Positions 48,865 to 60,612 of a stretch of DNA of 64,000 nucleotides are shown here, in pieces; the stretch's first letter is position 1, and each line of letters begins with the position of its first letter. The notes beneath the pieces are model-generated. The model was not told the origin of the DNA and searched no databases. It saw only the letters and a list, made by a program, of their open reading frames with translations. The DNA is from Cerioporus squamosus (Eukaryota; Basidiomycota; Agaricomycetes; Polyporales; Polyporaceae). The stretch spans positions 186,001-250,000 of the forward strand of contig JABYQS010000014.1 of the NCBI GenBank assembly GCA_022592435.1. Reading direction: 5' to 3'. A program made the position numbers and the translations under genes.

Positions 48865-51631
48865 TCATCGCTTCGTAAAGATCTTGTTGAGGAGACCGAG
48901 CACTTTCGGGACGTTGAGTTGCACGTATTCAAGGTCCAGTAGGTGCTTGTTGTCTTTTTGCTATGGACGCGTGACGAGTTGATCAGTCAGTGCACTAGGG
49001 ACCATCCATGAGGACTGACCTTCTCAAGGAGATCATCAATGTTGAGATCCATCTCCAAAATAGCCTTCTCTCGACCCTTGTAATGCAACGCGATAATGAA
49101 CGTGCCGGGTGATGGCGAGGTGAAGTTGAAGTAGATGTTCGGCCGCCTAAGAGGACAAACTGTTAGCGCCCACATACACGATATCGACCACTTTGCGACC
49201 ACTAACCTGTTGTCGGGCACATTGCTCTCAACGATGATACCCTCCTTCTCAAGCTGTGCGTGTGTAAACCGGTAGGGTCCGTGTACAATCGGCTTCGCGG
49301 GCTTCTTCTCCTTCCCGCCCACCGTCACGACACCGACCCCGGTCGACTGACCCTTCTCCTTGCTCGCCGTCAGACGAACGTTCTGGAGGTACGCCTTGTA
49401 CTGCTCGAGCTGGCCCCTCAGGTAGTTGTTGTGGTCGCAGATGGTCTTGTACACCGCCTCGAGGCTCTTCGTCTCGAGCAGGACCTTCTCGCGCAGGTTG
49501 CCGAGGTGGACGAGCTCTGCCGAGACCTCGTCCTGCATCAGCTTGTAGCCGTCCGCGCGGTCGACGATCTTCTGCTCCTCGAGCTCGCGCAGCATCTCCT
49601 TCACCTTGATACCCTTGCGCACGAGCGTCGCATCCTTCGTCGTCGCCGCCCGCTCTGCGATTGCCGCAAGGTTATAGGGCCGCTTGTCCGCCTGGCCCGG
49701 GATCGACCGGATGAGCTGCACGAAGATCGACTTGGCCTCCATGTAGAGCATGTCGCTCGGGGAGACCGAGTCCATGAGAATGTCTTGTACAGGTGTCTCC
49801 CACCGGCTGTACAACGGCAGCTCGATGGTACGGTTCTCCTTGCGGGGAACCTGAGGTGGCGCCGGGCCGAGTTCATCGGTGAGGATGCGCAGGTGTTGCT
49901 TGTCATTTGGTGACTGGAAGGTTGACAGGACATTAGATGGCGAAAGGACGAGTCCACAACGCAGGACACTCACTAGAACCTCAATGTGCTGGAGAATAAG
50001 TGAATGCGTGTTATACAACTCGTTTAGGGTGATGCTAATAAGAAGATCCTTCTTCGACAAAGCCATGTATTGATCCATCTACATAGGTTGTCAGTACTCG
50101 GTATATGCGTGGAGGACCGATCACACGGACCTCTAGTGTGTCGTAAAAGTCGCCAACTTCGCATAGGTTGTTCAAGAACTGGTTGATCCGGGCCTTGTTG
50201 TTCTCAACGAATGGGTTGAGCGTCATCATGTATGCCTCCTTGGCGTATGACGGCTTGTTCGCAAGATTCTGCAGCATCTTGGCGATCTGGGGGAGCGTCG
50301 TGAGAATAGTAAGTCGGCGAACAAACGACAACAGCGTACCAGGGTCAGCGTCCGCCTTGGATGCTTGGCCGGGACACCCTCCACGAGCATATACGCTTGT
50401 GGCGTCACAATCGCCGGGTTGATGAAGCGAAGGAAGAAGAAACCGCCAATCAACGAGCAGATAGCGTAGTCTGTGGCGTCCGGGTACTTCCTCTACAAGC
50501 CACGGTCAATCAGCTTCAGCTCCACATGTGAATCGAGGAAAGCTACTAACCCTGGTGAGACTCCGGATCTGTTTACAAATCCATCGGATACCATAGGGAA
50601 CACTCTCCAAGCTCTCCATGATGGTGAGCAAGAAACTGTTCGCGATCTCCATGAGCATGGTCAAACGGGGCGCGATGATGGCTTGAACGTCTGCGTTCGC
50701 AGCAGCGACTTCGGGAGCAACACCGCGGGGTAGGTTGGGGGGAAGTGAACCAGTCTCCTCCTCAATCTGCTGAATCATCTGCTCGTAGACCTTGACCGGG
50801 TTGATCTCGAGGTTGAGGTCTTTGTGCTCGATGAGGCTATTGATGCGCTCCGCGAGTACGCTCTTGAGATAGCTCTGACCAGGTCCACGGCGGGTGTACG
50901 TGGTCATCATACGCGACACGGGGGTGTTGGCGCGGAGGAGAGATCCGAACTCGGTAGCAGTCTCGAACTGGGACGAGAGTACAGACTGGAACATGGTGAG
51001 GAGGAGATGCTCTTCTCGAGACTCGTATTGGTTTCCGTAGAGGGTGAACATAACAGTCTGAAGGAGTGTGTCGATTTCCGTGAGGGACACGAGTCGACAT
51101 AGGTTCGCGATATGACGGGGCTCGGACTGGAGGAGGAAGAAGAGGTTCGAGTACTGTTGAAGCTTGCGGTCGTCCGGGTAGTGGCCCTCAGTCGCGTCGA
51201 CCTCCTCCAGGTGCCTCTCCACTTCGTTTTGCTGCAACATGTGAACTTTGAGCGAACGCCACAGAAGAACGCCACATAACGCACCTCATCAAGAGCCATG
51301 CGGTTCTGGATAAGCAGACCAATTCGGGAGTCGAGGAAACGGACATCACGCTCGAGAACGAAGTTGCGCTTCGACTGGGCGGATATCCGTGACTTGAGCT
51401 CCCTCAGCCGCTTTTGAGCTTTGGGACGCGAGAAGGGATTGAACAAAGGAGCGCGCCATCTGAACGAGTTTACGTACCGCGACCCAGCTCGTCCTCAACC
51501 TCAACGTCCTGTTCGGCCGCCATGCTGAAGAGCGCGGTGACCGAGTAGCGGTTGGTGTTCCGGTTCGTGAGACGACGGGTGGACATGCCTCCCGGCGAGT
51601 TGGGGGAGGCGGGGTAGTCGTTGTAGGACAT
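48865..51631 (-). CDS. Ras GTPase-activating protein (fungal IQGAP-like, Gap1/Sar1 type)
   Basis: Speeds GTP hydrolysis by Ras. Exons 51478-51631, 51285-51418, 50551-51231, 50340-50492, 50131-50286, 49974-50078, 49207-49913, 49020-49146, 48865-48960 give 770 residues, close to S. pombe Gap1. The GAP domain shows [49 protein letters not shown] and PQAYMLVEG (FLRFxNPAI is the family hallmark). The RasGAP C-terminal domain follows: [71 protein letters not shown]. There are no calponin-homology or IQ motifs. Two 60-base introns (49914-49973 and 49147-49206) are open in frame. Confidence 0.95.
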
Positions 51632-51745
51632 GCTGGCGGTATATGGCAGGTTTGCAGAAGATCGTGGGGATTAGAACACCGGAGAAGCGAGCGTCACAGG
51701 AAAGCGAAGATAGATAACAACGGCCAGGTATCGCCTGTGACCCGC

Positions 51746-51991
51746 TCAGAGCGACGAGATGGGGAGAACGACGGGGACGAAGGGGGCGGCGGGAGGAGGA
51801 GGAGGCTCGGCGGAGGGGAGGATGGTCGTGAATGTGGAAGAGAGTTGTTGCAAGATCGCTTCTCCCATTTCCACGGCATCTTCCAGCGCCTGTTGTCCTC
51901 CCCGACCGCTGCTCGAGCTCCCCGAGTCCGAGTCCTCCTCGACTCCTGGGCCACCAATTATCCGCCCACACGACCCGCGACGACGCCTCAC
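51746..51991 (-). CDS. possible small protein or leader ORF upstream of the RasGAP gene
   Basis: 81 codons on the RasGAP strand, ending about 115 bases before the RasGAP start. It contains a Ser/Gly-rich start, then ALEDAVEMGEAILQQLSSTF followed by a Pro-rich end. It could be an upstream ORF in the leader, a short gene, or chance. Confidence 0.3.
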   Translation of the reverse strand: MRRRRGSCGRIIGGPGVEEDSDSGSSSSGRGGQQALEDAVEMGEAILQQLSSTFTTILPSAEPPPPPAAPFVPVVLPISSL

Positions 51992-52680
51992 TGCCTAACT
52001 GCGCCGTCCGATGCGCGTAAACGCTGCCCCCCTCGATTCCCGCTTCGTTCTACGGGCGTTGCGCCCCTCTTGCGCCGCAGCCATAGCAGCGTCCCGCGAA
52101 GTCACCGGTCGTCCGACTCACAAGATGCGAAGCATCGCAGACAGCAACGGCTTTCTCTAACAGGGTGACGATATGACAAGGCCTGGACTGTCTAGCTAGC
52201 ATCTCACTTGCACCCGACATGTGTATAGCATCCTTTGACCCGCGTGCGGCTGTGGCCATGGTATGCCCATCTTCCTCCATCCAGGACGACCGCAAAAGGT
52301 CGTCTGCTCCGTTCGCGTTTCAGGTGAGCCCCTGGAGCCGTTTCCATGCACGCATCCACTGCCACGTTCTCGATGTTCTCACAAGAATGTCTGTGTTCCG
52401 GTTACGACAAGTTGACCGTATCCCGTGCCGCCCGTCCGAACAAAGCCGGGGTTCGTGCGCAGTGTACTACCGGAGCTGACAGGGTTGGTCATGGTCTATA
52501 TGTGAGGCAAGCCGTGACATGCAGCTGTGTTGGAGGAGCTGTGTTTAGGTGGGCGTAACGCGGGACACAGACTATCGGGCTCGCCTCGATCTCGTCTTGT
52601 GGTCTGAATCTCTCCATGTGTCTTGCATCTCTATGTCCATCTTTTCAAGTACTATGTAGCAACTCCAACGAAGGATCGAT
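51992..52680. other. intergenic, no gene seen
   Basis: Only short unsupported ORFs between the RasGAP upstream region and the TERT 3' end. Confidence 0.35.
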
Positions 52681-55600
52681 TCAAAAAGACAGCAACGCAA
52701 GCGTCGACAGCCCCTCCGAGATGACACTCCGAAAGCGCTTCTTGTAGTGGCGGTACTTCGGGCATGCAAGCTCTAAACGCAGCGTCTTCAGGATCCTCGT
52801 GTACGCCTGCGGCTTGCGAGAGAGCACCGCGTGTACCGCATGCAACCCAAGCCTACGCGCAGTTGGTTGAGCATCGCATCGAGACCCCCCAACGCATCAC
52901 TCACCAGGTCGCTTCCGCCTGCTGGACCACCAGTCGCGCACCATACTGGCATGCAAGCTTGTGACCAGACTTGGTACACGCTGACGAGTACGAGAAGCGG
53001 ATGGACTGCCGGATCGTTTCTGTCCCAGTATGAGTGTCCTAGCCACTGTCAAGGACCCGGAGAGACATACTCATGACGAACGCATGGCTCTTCGAGAGGT
53101 CGAGGCCCCACTCGCGTAGGTAGTGGTGCATCCTCATCGCGAGGACGGCGTAGTTCTGGTAAACGTTGAGATAGATCGCGTCTCTGGAGTTCAGCGCTAC
53201 ATCGTTGTAAATGATATGGCTCTTCGACTTTGCCAGTCTGCAACAGGTTTAAGCCTGGGTTTCGGACCGTAAGTGACCAGCAGAAGAGGGGCGTACTGCA
53301 TCATCTTGTAAGCAAACGCTGCTCCTGGGCGGCGACCAAAGTCGACTGTCAAGGAGTCCTGCAAGTCTGTGTTGCGAGATGGTCAGATGGCACATGGCGA
53401 GGAAGGTAAAAGATCCTGGGACTGACAGGTTGAGTTGTAACGCGTGTAGTCAACGGTGACGGACAGGTCCTTCATGTTGATCGAGTATCCGCACCACGGG
53501 AAGACTAAGGCATATGAGCCTACGAGACATGCGTCGACATCAGTCACGCGTACCTTTCGAGCGAGGGTCCACGATATTCGGCAAGGAAGGATGGTCAAAG
53601 TTCAAGAGACTCTTGTCCTTCGATATGAAGCAGCCATACTCTGGATGACCTGCAGATCGCGATTTTAGCGGGGCGGGAGTAGCTGCCGCAAACCTTGCTC
53701 ACCTTCCGACACCATGTCATAGAACCTCACCGCTTTCTGTCGATGCGTCGTGACAAACAGCCAGTCATCGATCAACCGCATGAGAACCTGCGAATAGTTC
53801 TCGCAATCAGCTGTGTCATCCGCAGGTGCCGAAGCAGAATCAGGCACTCACACAATCCGGATCCTCAGTAAACTTGTACGCCCTTCGTTCGAGGTCGCCG
53901 TAGAAGAACGAGCACAGGAGGGCAGATAGCACCGAGCCCTGTGGGATTCCCACCACCTGGCGGTAGTACTCATTCCCGATCTTCACGATGTTCTCTGTGA
54001 TGTGCTCTTCCAGAAGTGCGATGATTTCTTGCGTGCGGGAGTACGGGTAGACGATCTGGGCGTAGTCGTGAATATATAAGAGAGAATGTTGCCCAAGTCC
54101 GTCCCTACCTGGTCGACGAAGATAGTGTTGCGTAGAACGTCTGCTAACTGTGCGGCATGTGCGAGGAAGTGCGGGTGGTCATCTGGTCCGTGTCCGTCTA
54201 TTCGATCAAATGTCTCGAACAATGGAGTCGACGAGACTAACCTTCTGGAAGAGCCTTCTTGACATATTTGCGCTGAATCTTCTCCCCTGCCTTGTTCACA
54301 GTGCCATATCGTTGGATCATATATGCATCCTGCCATATGGCAACGTCCAGCATTGTGTCTCAATCACTATCACCGGGGACGCAAGGACCGGTTACGCACC
54401 TCTGAGAGCAGGTCTCGCAATATCCCAAGGAGCTTAATCTGTTCAATGGTATCGAAGCACGCCTGGACGTCTACCTTGACGAAATATAGCTTCGGCCTAT
54501 ATCCTTCCTATTGAGATGTGTTTCTAGGAGTGTTAGTTGGTGGCACTCACAGCTTTGTAGATGGATTCCCGCCAGTCAGCCGCGATTTGAACGCCTTCAA
54601 CTTGGCATATATCTCGTTGGGCCCGAAGACAGATGCGCCGAGACGCTCTTTCTGGCGATCCTGCGCGACGAGATAACTCTGTGAGTCACATGAAGAGCAT
54701 CCGAAGTCTCAGGTCGGGGACGCGCCTTCTCATAAGTCAGGATCTGGAACGCCGCCTGGAGAATTTGATTGATGGACTGGGCTGGCTTGTAGGTTACCTA
54801 CATCCAAAACCTCGTCAACAGACAGCAAGGTGAGATTGTCACCGGACATAAACTCACCCTGTCCACCCGCCTCCGTAGATTGACAATCGGCCGTACTCCT
54901 GTCTCTTTCGGCAAGAGCCTGACGAAGGAGAATCCTAGTCTTCGTTGCCTCAAGATCTCCTGTGCCTCATGCTGTACGAAAGTCAAGCCTCACCGCAATC
55001 TCGATGGATGTCGTATATAGAAGACGTACCTGCTCAATTCGCTGGAACGTATCGGTGCTGAGCTTCTCTACCAGCGGAGCGCATAGTATGCTCCAGTCGT
55101 CATGTCTGAAGTAAAGCACCCTGTTTCGGAACGCGGAAGACTCGGTGATATAGAACGTGGTCTGTCGCTTTGCATCAGTAATCGAGCCGCTGGGGGGAGC
55201 CCGCATATACTCACCTTCAGGAGCGGAATGAGGAAAGAATCAAAGTACCAAAAGACAAACTCCTCTAGTAGCTCGCGCCGTTTCAAGGCATCTGTCTCCG
55301 AAACCCTGGATTGTTGTTTGTAGGGCATGAGCCACTCGCAATCAGACGTCCTGAAGGCCTGCAGGACATGATGCACAGTGAGGGTTTCGTATCGGCGGGC
55401 CGAGACCATATGCTTCACATCTGGGAGTATGGCGGCTTAGCCCTTCATCGACCACAGAAGGCAAGACGGACATACGTTGCATGACCAGCTGAAAGTTATG
55501 ATTGCCTCCCCAGAAATCCATCGGGATGACCGCTTTCGTAACCAAGATGGCGTATCGGCAGACCTACAGAAATTCGTGACTGTGAACTACCCGTCAGTGC

Positions 55601-57417
55601 GTATAAACAGTGAACACTTACATCCCATGTATTATATGAGAACTCGGCAAAGCGAGGTTTGTACTTTGTCTGTCGCCTAGCTTGGGAAGACGCATGGCAG
55701 ATTATCGGTCGCCCTGCTGAGTCAAGAGACACGCTGGTGTCTACCGCAGTCACTTGAGTTTGGAGTTGTATGGACGACTCCGACATCATTTCCTACTCGT
55801 AATGCATTAACTTCTGAAAATCTTGACACCACAGCCCATCCGCACCCACCAGAATGACACTGCTGTCCAATTGAGAGGCACCTTCCATGCTTTGAGCAAG
55901 CTGGACACTTCCCATCAGCAGCTGTTCTACCGTGCATACGAGGTCGGGGGTACCTTGGACGGACAAGCCAGGTCCAGGAGCAGCTGGTACCTGCACTTGC
56001 GGTGCCTCCATGTCAGCTTCTCTAGCATACCGAGCACATGCTTCAGACGCTTCGGCGTCTTGCACGAACCGCGATTCTGTGAATCATCGGCCGGTGAGCA
56101 CCGAAGAAACCACGATATGCCGATGACGAACCTTGATCTCTTGTTCCCTATCCATGTAGTCTGGGAACCTGAAGGAGCCGTAGCTAGGTCCCGATGAAGT
56201 GCTGAATGCGCTCTCGAGTCCATATTGCCTCGGGAAGACGTACTTGGCCAAATGCCGTGCGTGCTCCATCTGTTGGCGGGGATCCGGGTCACTCCAACTG
56301 CCATCATCTCGAGAACTGGATTGCCATGAGGGATAGATGCGATTGAGCAGGTCTGTTCCACAGTGATGAGTTGGCTGTCTATCAGGACTGAATTCACTAA
56401 CATACGCTGTGGGGGTAATCCCACAACCATCTTCTTGGTATGTGGCGCGAATGACGGGCGCGAATAGAACATGCGTGCTCGAACGAATGCGACGTCGGCC
56501 GGTGTGATCCTAACTTGGTGTCAATACCTGACATCAAAGTCTCGCCATGAGAAAACGAACCGCTCTGGAGCTCTAGTGGGAATACTGGATCCATGTCCGC
56601 TATCGATGGTGTCTGTACGCTTGAGCCGCTTAGGAGGTCTCTCCTCGCTGTAGCCCTTGACACAACGTCTTTTGACGCCTCGCATAACGGGGCGACCAGC
56701 ATCCTGAAGCTTTGCTGTATCCGTGGACGGCGGCTTAAGATGCACGATCGGGTCTCCCGTCATCTGACAGAGGCAGCCGTTGGGTAGAGCGAGGAATACG
56801 CATGTCTCCGTCAGTAAGTGGAACATGGCAGACTCGCCTACTCTGGGAAGTTGCTCAGTAAGGAGATCATGCACGGAAGTAACAAAGATGAAGTCACCTT
56901 TGAAGTAGCGTTTCCCATTCAACCGCCTGTAAAGCGGTGATCATGGTGTTGACGAAGTAGTTCGTGAGGGGCACACGCGTCGCGCCGAACTTGCTCCTAG
57001 AGTCTTGCTCGGTGGCTTTACGATATCCAATGGTTATAATATTTGCAGGTCGTCCTCCCTTCGCCTTGAGGAAGAGCCTCTCCTGTGCCCTGTCTATAAC
57101 CTGAGGGGAAACATCAGCGGGGTCTGGTTCGGGGATTCAGATGCTTGCCCACCACTACTCACGTCCTGCATATGCGACATGGGTGGTATGGGCGTAAACC
57201 GCTTTGCGTCGTTTATACTGACATTCGAAGCGACGTAGCTCGTATCAAGAAGGGCGTTCAACCGTGGCGCATCAGAGTCCATTGCTGCGTGTAGGCACTG
57301 TCCACGATCATCGAGCGTGGTCTCCAAATATTCTCGCAAAGTGGCAACAAGGGAGAAGTACGAATGCAGCACTGAGACGGCAACTCCATGACTGGAGTGA
57401 TGTTCTCTGTGTGCCAT
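52681..57417 (-). CDS. TERT: telomerase reverse transcriptase
   Basis: Catalytic subunit that copies the telomerase RNA onto chromosome ends in the nucleus. Twenty-five exons: 57163-57417, 56898-57100, 56561-56842, 56406-56509, 56132-56352, 55954-56076, 55850-55900, 55622-55792, 55476-55563, 55215-55420, 55030-55161, 54858-54971, 54726-54776, 54551-54660, 54400-54496, 54242-54329, 54109-54197, 53852-54055, 53703-53787, 53554-53649, 53427-53519, 53297-53366, 53071-53237, 52905-53019, 52681-52852; 1128 residues, frame intact. RNA-binding part: ADVAFVRARMFYSRP, YVFPRQYGLESAFS, PKRLKHVLGMLEKLTWRHRK. RT motifs: FVRLLPKETGVRPIVNLRRR (1 and 2), YFVKVDVQACFDTI (A), QVVGIPQGSVLSALLCSFFY (B'), LIDDWLFVTT (C), FPWCGYSIN (D/E region). 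C-terminal extension: WLGLHAVHAVLSRK. One intron (starting at 54725) has a GC donor. Confidence 0.96.
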
Positions 57418-57736
57418 GGTGGTTTGCGGACGCGCGATCTGTCGGGAGTCGGACGCAGAGACTGTGGTTCCGGTCAGGACGCAAGGCGCCGTGGCGTCAC
57501 ACTGACAGTGGTCGCGTCTTGTACGCGCCCACGTGCCTCTTGTCACGCGTCGGCTTCTATCTCAGAGCACAACATCGATTGTGGGTGCACAAACACGAGG
57601 AAGGGAGTAAAATGCGAGGAAAAGATGGTACATGAGATGAGACGATGATTGTACAGCAGGTATAACAGCACTTTGATACACAGCGGAAGACCAAGAAGAT
57701 ACAGACAGTTCACCCAGTTCATTCGGACAGATTCCT
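57418..57736. promoter_or_regulatory. short spacer upstream of TERT
   Basis: About 320 bases between the TERT start and the 3' end of the TPR gene on the same strand. The TERT promoter must lie here or inside the TPR gene. A TATA box is not obvious. Confidence 0.35.
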
Positions 57737-58757
57737 CTAATCCTTGGCCAAGTCGATCTTCTCCTTGTTCAAGAAGCCTGCATACACATGTTCAAATGAG
57801 TTGAATAACAGAGCGTAGAGAGACAGACGTACCCTTCATCTTCTGGTTATGTTGCGCGGTGACCTCCTTGTCGCGCTTCTTCACGTCAACCAACTCCGCC
57901 TCCGCAGCAGCTTTGTCTGCACGAATGCTTCAGTAAACGAGGAGACAGATCCCACAGCGCAGGCTTACCACTCTCTTCACCATCCTTGATGATCTCGTCA
58001 AGGATCTTCTCGGCCTTCTCGAAGTATCCCTGCTCCTTGAACGCCTTCGCCTTGCGGAACATGGCCTTGTAGTTCTTCGGGTTCAGACGGAGAGCCTGTA
58101 CGTGGTCGATCATGCAGAGCCCAATGTAAACCCAAGTGGCAGCAAATACGTACCTCATCTGCAGTCTCGGCCGCCCGCTTCCAGTTCCCCCTCTTGATAT
58201 GGCACTGCGACATGTTCGCGTAGATCTTCTCCGAGAGCAGATCAACCTAGTAGAGCAACACATTAACATCGATTGCGTCCTTTGTGGTAGTCTTGAGAAA
58301 CGAACCTCTGTCTTCTGCTTCTCTTCCGCCGTCTGGCTTGCCTGCTCGATCGGAGGCGGCTGAGGCACGGGCTGCCCGAGAGCGCGCTGTGTCGCGTTCC
58401 TACGTGTATATCATCAGTAATCCGGGTCCACATCTTCAATCATCGAGCCGCATACTTGTCGAGACCCTTCAAGTACAACAGAGCCTATGCCGCCACACGG
58501 TGGCGTGAGCTAACACGCCCGCGTACAAGCCATCTAGTACTCACTGTATGATACTGAGCGAGAGCTATAGCCAGGATCAGCAACACAAAGCCACACGAGC
58601 AAGTCAGTACGGACTCACCTGCACCAACATCGCCCTTCTTGAACGCCTCATCGCCCGCGGCCTTCTTCTCGTTCGCCACCTTGAACTTCTCGGCGATGTC
58701 GCCTCCCGCAGCGAGGCCCGGGGTCGAAGAAGATCCAGCCTGCTCAGCCTCAGACAT
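57737..58757 (-). CDS. tetratricopeptide-repeat protein (TTC9/FKBP-TPR-like)
   Basis: Co-chaperone-like TPR protein. Exons 58619-58757, 58545-58564, 58456-58484, 58306-58399, 58154-58246, 57969-58095, 57833-57916, 57737-57777 give 208 residues. TPR-like units: FKVANEKKAAGDEAFKKGDV, ALAQYHTALLYLKGLDK, LLSEKIYANMSQCHIKRGNW, ALRLNPKNYKAMFRKAKAFK, GYFEKAEKILDEIIKD. A Lys/Glu-rich helix closes the protein. Two exons have 20 and 29 bases. Compact TPR proteins of this kind often bind Hsp70/Hsp90 tails; the partner here is not known. Confidence 0.9.
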
Positions 58758-59007
58758 CTTCCGCGCGTAACGGTGTTCAAAGTACGAAGCAGGAGGTGCA
58801 GGTACAAGTACTAGTACAAGAGGTGCTCCGAGGGGCGCGTTGTATTCGTCCGAGCGCGCGTGCAGCGCGTATCTGTTCTTATCGGATATGCCCATATCCG
58901 GACTTACATTCGCACAATCCAGAGCTTACGGGGCGAAATCTCACCGAAAGCCTCCCACCCCCGCTCAACGCTGCCGCAGCGCTCAACGACCTCCTCCACC
59001 CGCCGTC
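58758..59007. promoter_or_regulatory. bidirectional promoter region
   Basis: Exactly 250 bases separate the divergent start codons of the TPR gene and the complex I subunit. No TATA box is evident. Confidence 0.5.
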
Positions 59008-59388
59008 ATGTCTCTCCTCGCCAACATCGTCGGCTTCTCGCTCTTCGGCCTCGCCGCGCGCGTCGGCCAGCTGGGCATCCAGAAGCGCCCCATTTTCGAC
59101 AGTGCGTCCCCCGTCGTCCCCTCCGTGTTCTGCCGACTGACCTGACCTCCCGTATCATCCCCTGTCCGGACGACCACAACCGCAACTTCAATCGTCTTTT
59201 CAATCACTCATGGAACGGATGACTATGTAGACCCTATTGGTCACGCCATCGCCATGGGCACCTTCGGCTTCGCCGGATACTGGGCATACCAATGGGACCA
59301 GCGTGCAGCGGTGCTGCTTGCCGCCAAGCGTGCGGAGATTGCTGAGCGGAGGGAAAAGGCGGATAGTGCAGCAGCAGCGTCAACATAG
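59008..59388 (+). CDS. NUXM-like small subunit of mitochondrial complex I
   Basis: Two exons, 59008-59101 and 59231-59388, 83 residues. Sequence begins MSLLANIVGFSLFGLAARVG, has QLGIQKRPIFDNPIGHAIAM, then a membrane segment GTFGFAGYWAYQWDQRAAVL and a charged tail (AAKRAEIAERREKA). The pattern, especially QKRP before NPIGHA and GYWAYQWD, matches the fungal complex I accessory subunit NUXM. It probably sits in the inner mitochondrial membrane arm. The intron is 129 bases, longer than the local norm. Confidence 0.8.
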
Positions 59389-60612
59389 GCAGTGGCAAGT
59401 AGGTGAGTCGCGTATGTCATCGAAAGCGACATGCTTCTCAACTTAAGTGACCCTGCTAGTGGCACCCTCAGATCAAGCCTTCTCTGTCTCGCTATGATCG
59501 GTGTAAACCTGCCCTCGTGTCGTGTCATCGCACCGGTAGTGCTGTTCGTCCTATGAAGCGTTCTCGGACGTCCAATCTTCGATCCGTATCTGCTTATGAC
59601 AGCTTGTTCGACCTCAAGCACGCTGATGAAGCGTCCATCACTTCTTCGACGTGGCAGTAACGAAACCCCACTTCAACTGTGGTCTCGTACCCAGACTATG
59701 TACGGGATGAGGAGTAATGTCACGCACTGAAGACGTGTTTGCCCAGCTATGTTTGTTGTTTGAATGTCTTCACGTATGCTGCCTCCTGTATGCCATGATT
59801 TCAACGGTGCAACAGCGCGACGAGCGCGGTAGATGGATTGAGATTGAGGCAGGTTGTACATATACACGAAGATTCCCATGAGCGGAAGAGAAAGCATGAC
59901 TATACGAAAAGTATCCCAATGAGCGCGTGCACAGCAGACGAAGGGAGCGAAAGCATGTACAAGAAACGTAGACTAGAGCACGCCGCGCCGCCCCGGGCTT
60001 CAACGCGTGTCTCGGGCCCCGGGACGAGCGCGCAGGTGAACGGAGGTAATAGATATGTGTGGGTCAAGGAGTGGTCAAGGGAATAAGAGACGAGGAAATC
60101 GTAAAGGCTATGATCACGAAGTGACATTAGCGCTTGGGGTTAGAGATGGGCAGTGAACAGATGGTCAGTGAACAGATGGTCAGTGAACAGATGGTCAGTG
60201 TACAGAGAGGGCGAGAGCAGCATATTGTACACATGTCACAACCAGATTTGATCGCTGGTATATACACCGCGTTGTGCGCGGGAACTCCGATAGTCGGCCG
60301 TAGGGTGATGCGACGTAGGACGGGATAGGTAATGTTGGTGTTGACAGCAGGGGAGAAAATATGAGAGGGAACGTGGGCGATACATCGAGGGCACAAGCGT
60401 CGTGCGCACTGGGCGGTATCGAAAGAGATGTTGGCGAAGGAGGGTTGGTCGGGAGGAGTTGAACCTCCGGAAGATAGATACTTGACGAATAATGAAGGTG
60501 TTACGGCGACGCGTCGTGGCCGTTGGATAGCGTCTGAACAATAAGAGGGAAATATTGCAGCAACATTTGGAGTGAGTGATGTAGGGGCGCGGTCGAATCA
60601 TCTATAGGGAGT
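59389..60612. other. convergent 3' region with a tandem repeat
   Basis: No gene seen. It contains the 15-base tandem repeat listed separately and a tRNA-like hairpin that I rejected as a tRNA. Confidence 0.35.
60151..60205. repeat. 15-base tandem repeat, three perfect units and one degenerate
   Basis: The unit cagtgaacagatggt occurs at 60151, 60166 and 60181 without mismatch, followed by a changed fourth copy. Confidence 0.85.

Noticed and set aside
56521..56560. In-frame TGA in the TERT RNA-binding region suggesting a pseudogene
   Set aside because: A 51-base intron (56510-56560, GTTCGT...GTTAG) with a good branch site removes the stop and leaves ERITPADVAF in frame.
60452..60468. Perfect tRNA T-arm on the minus strand (GGAGG stem with loop TTCAACT)
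   Set aside because: I could not find a matching acceptor stem, D-arm or anticodon arm upstream, so it is probably a chance hairpin.
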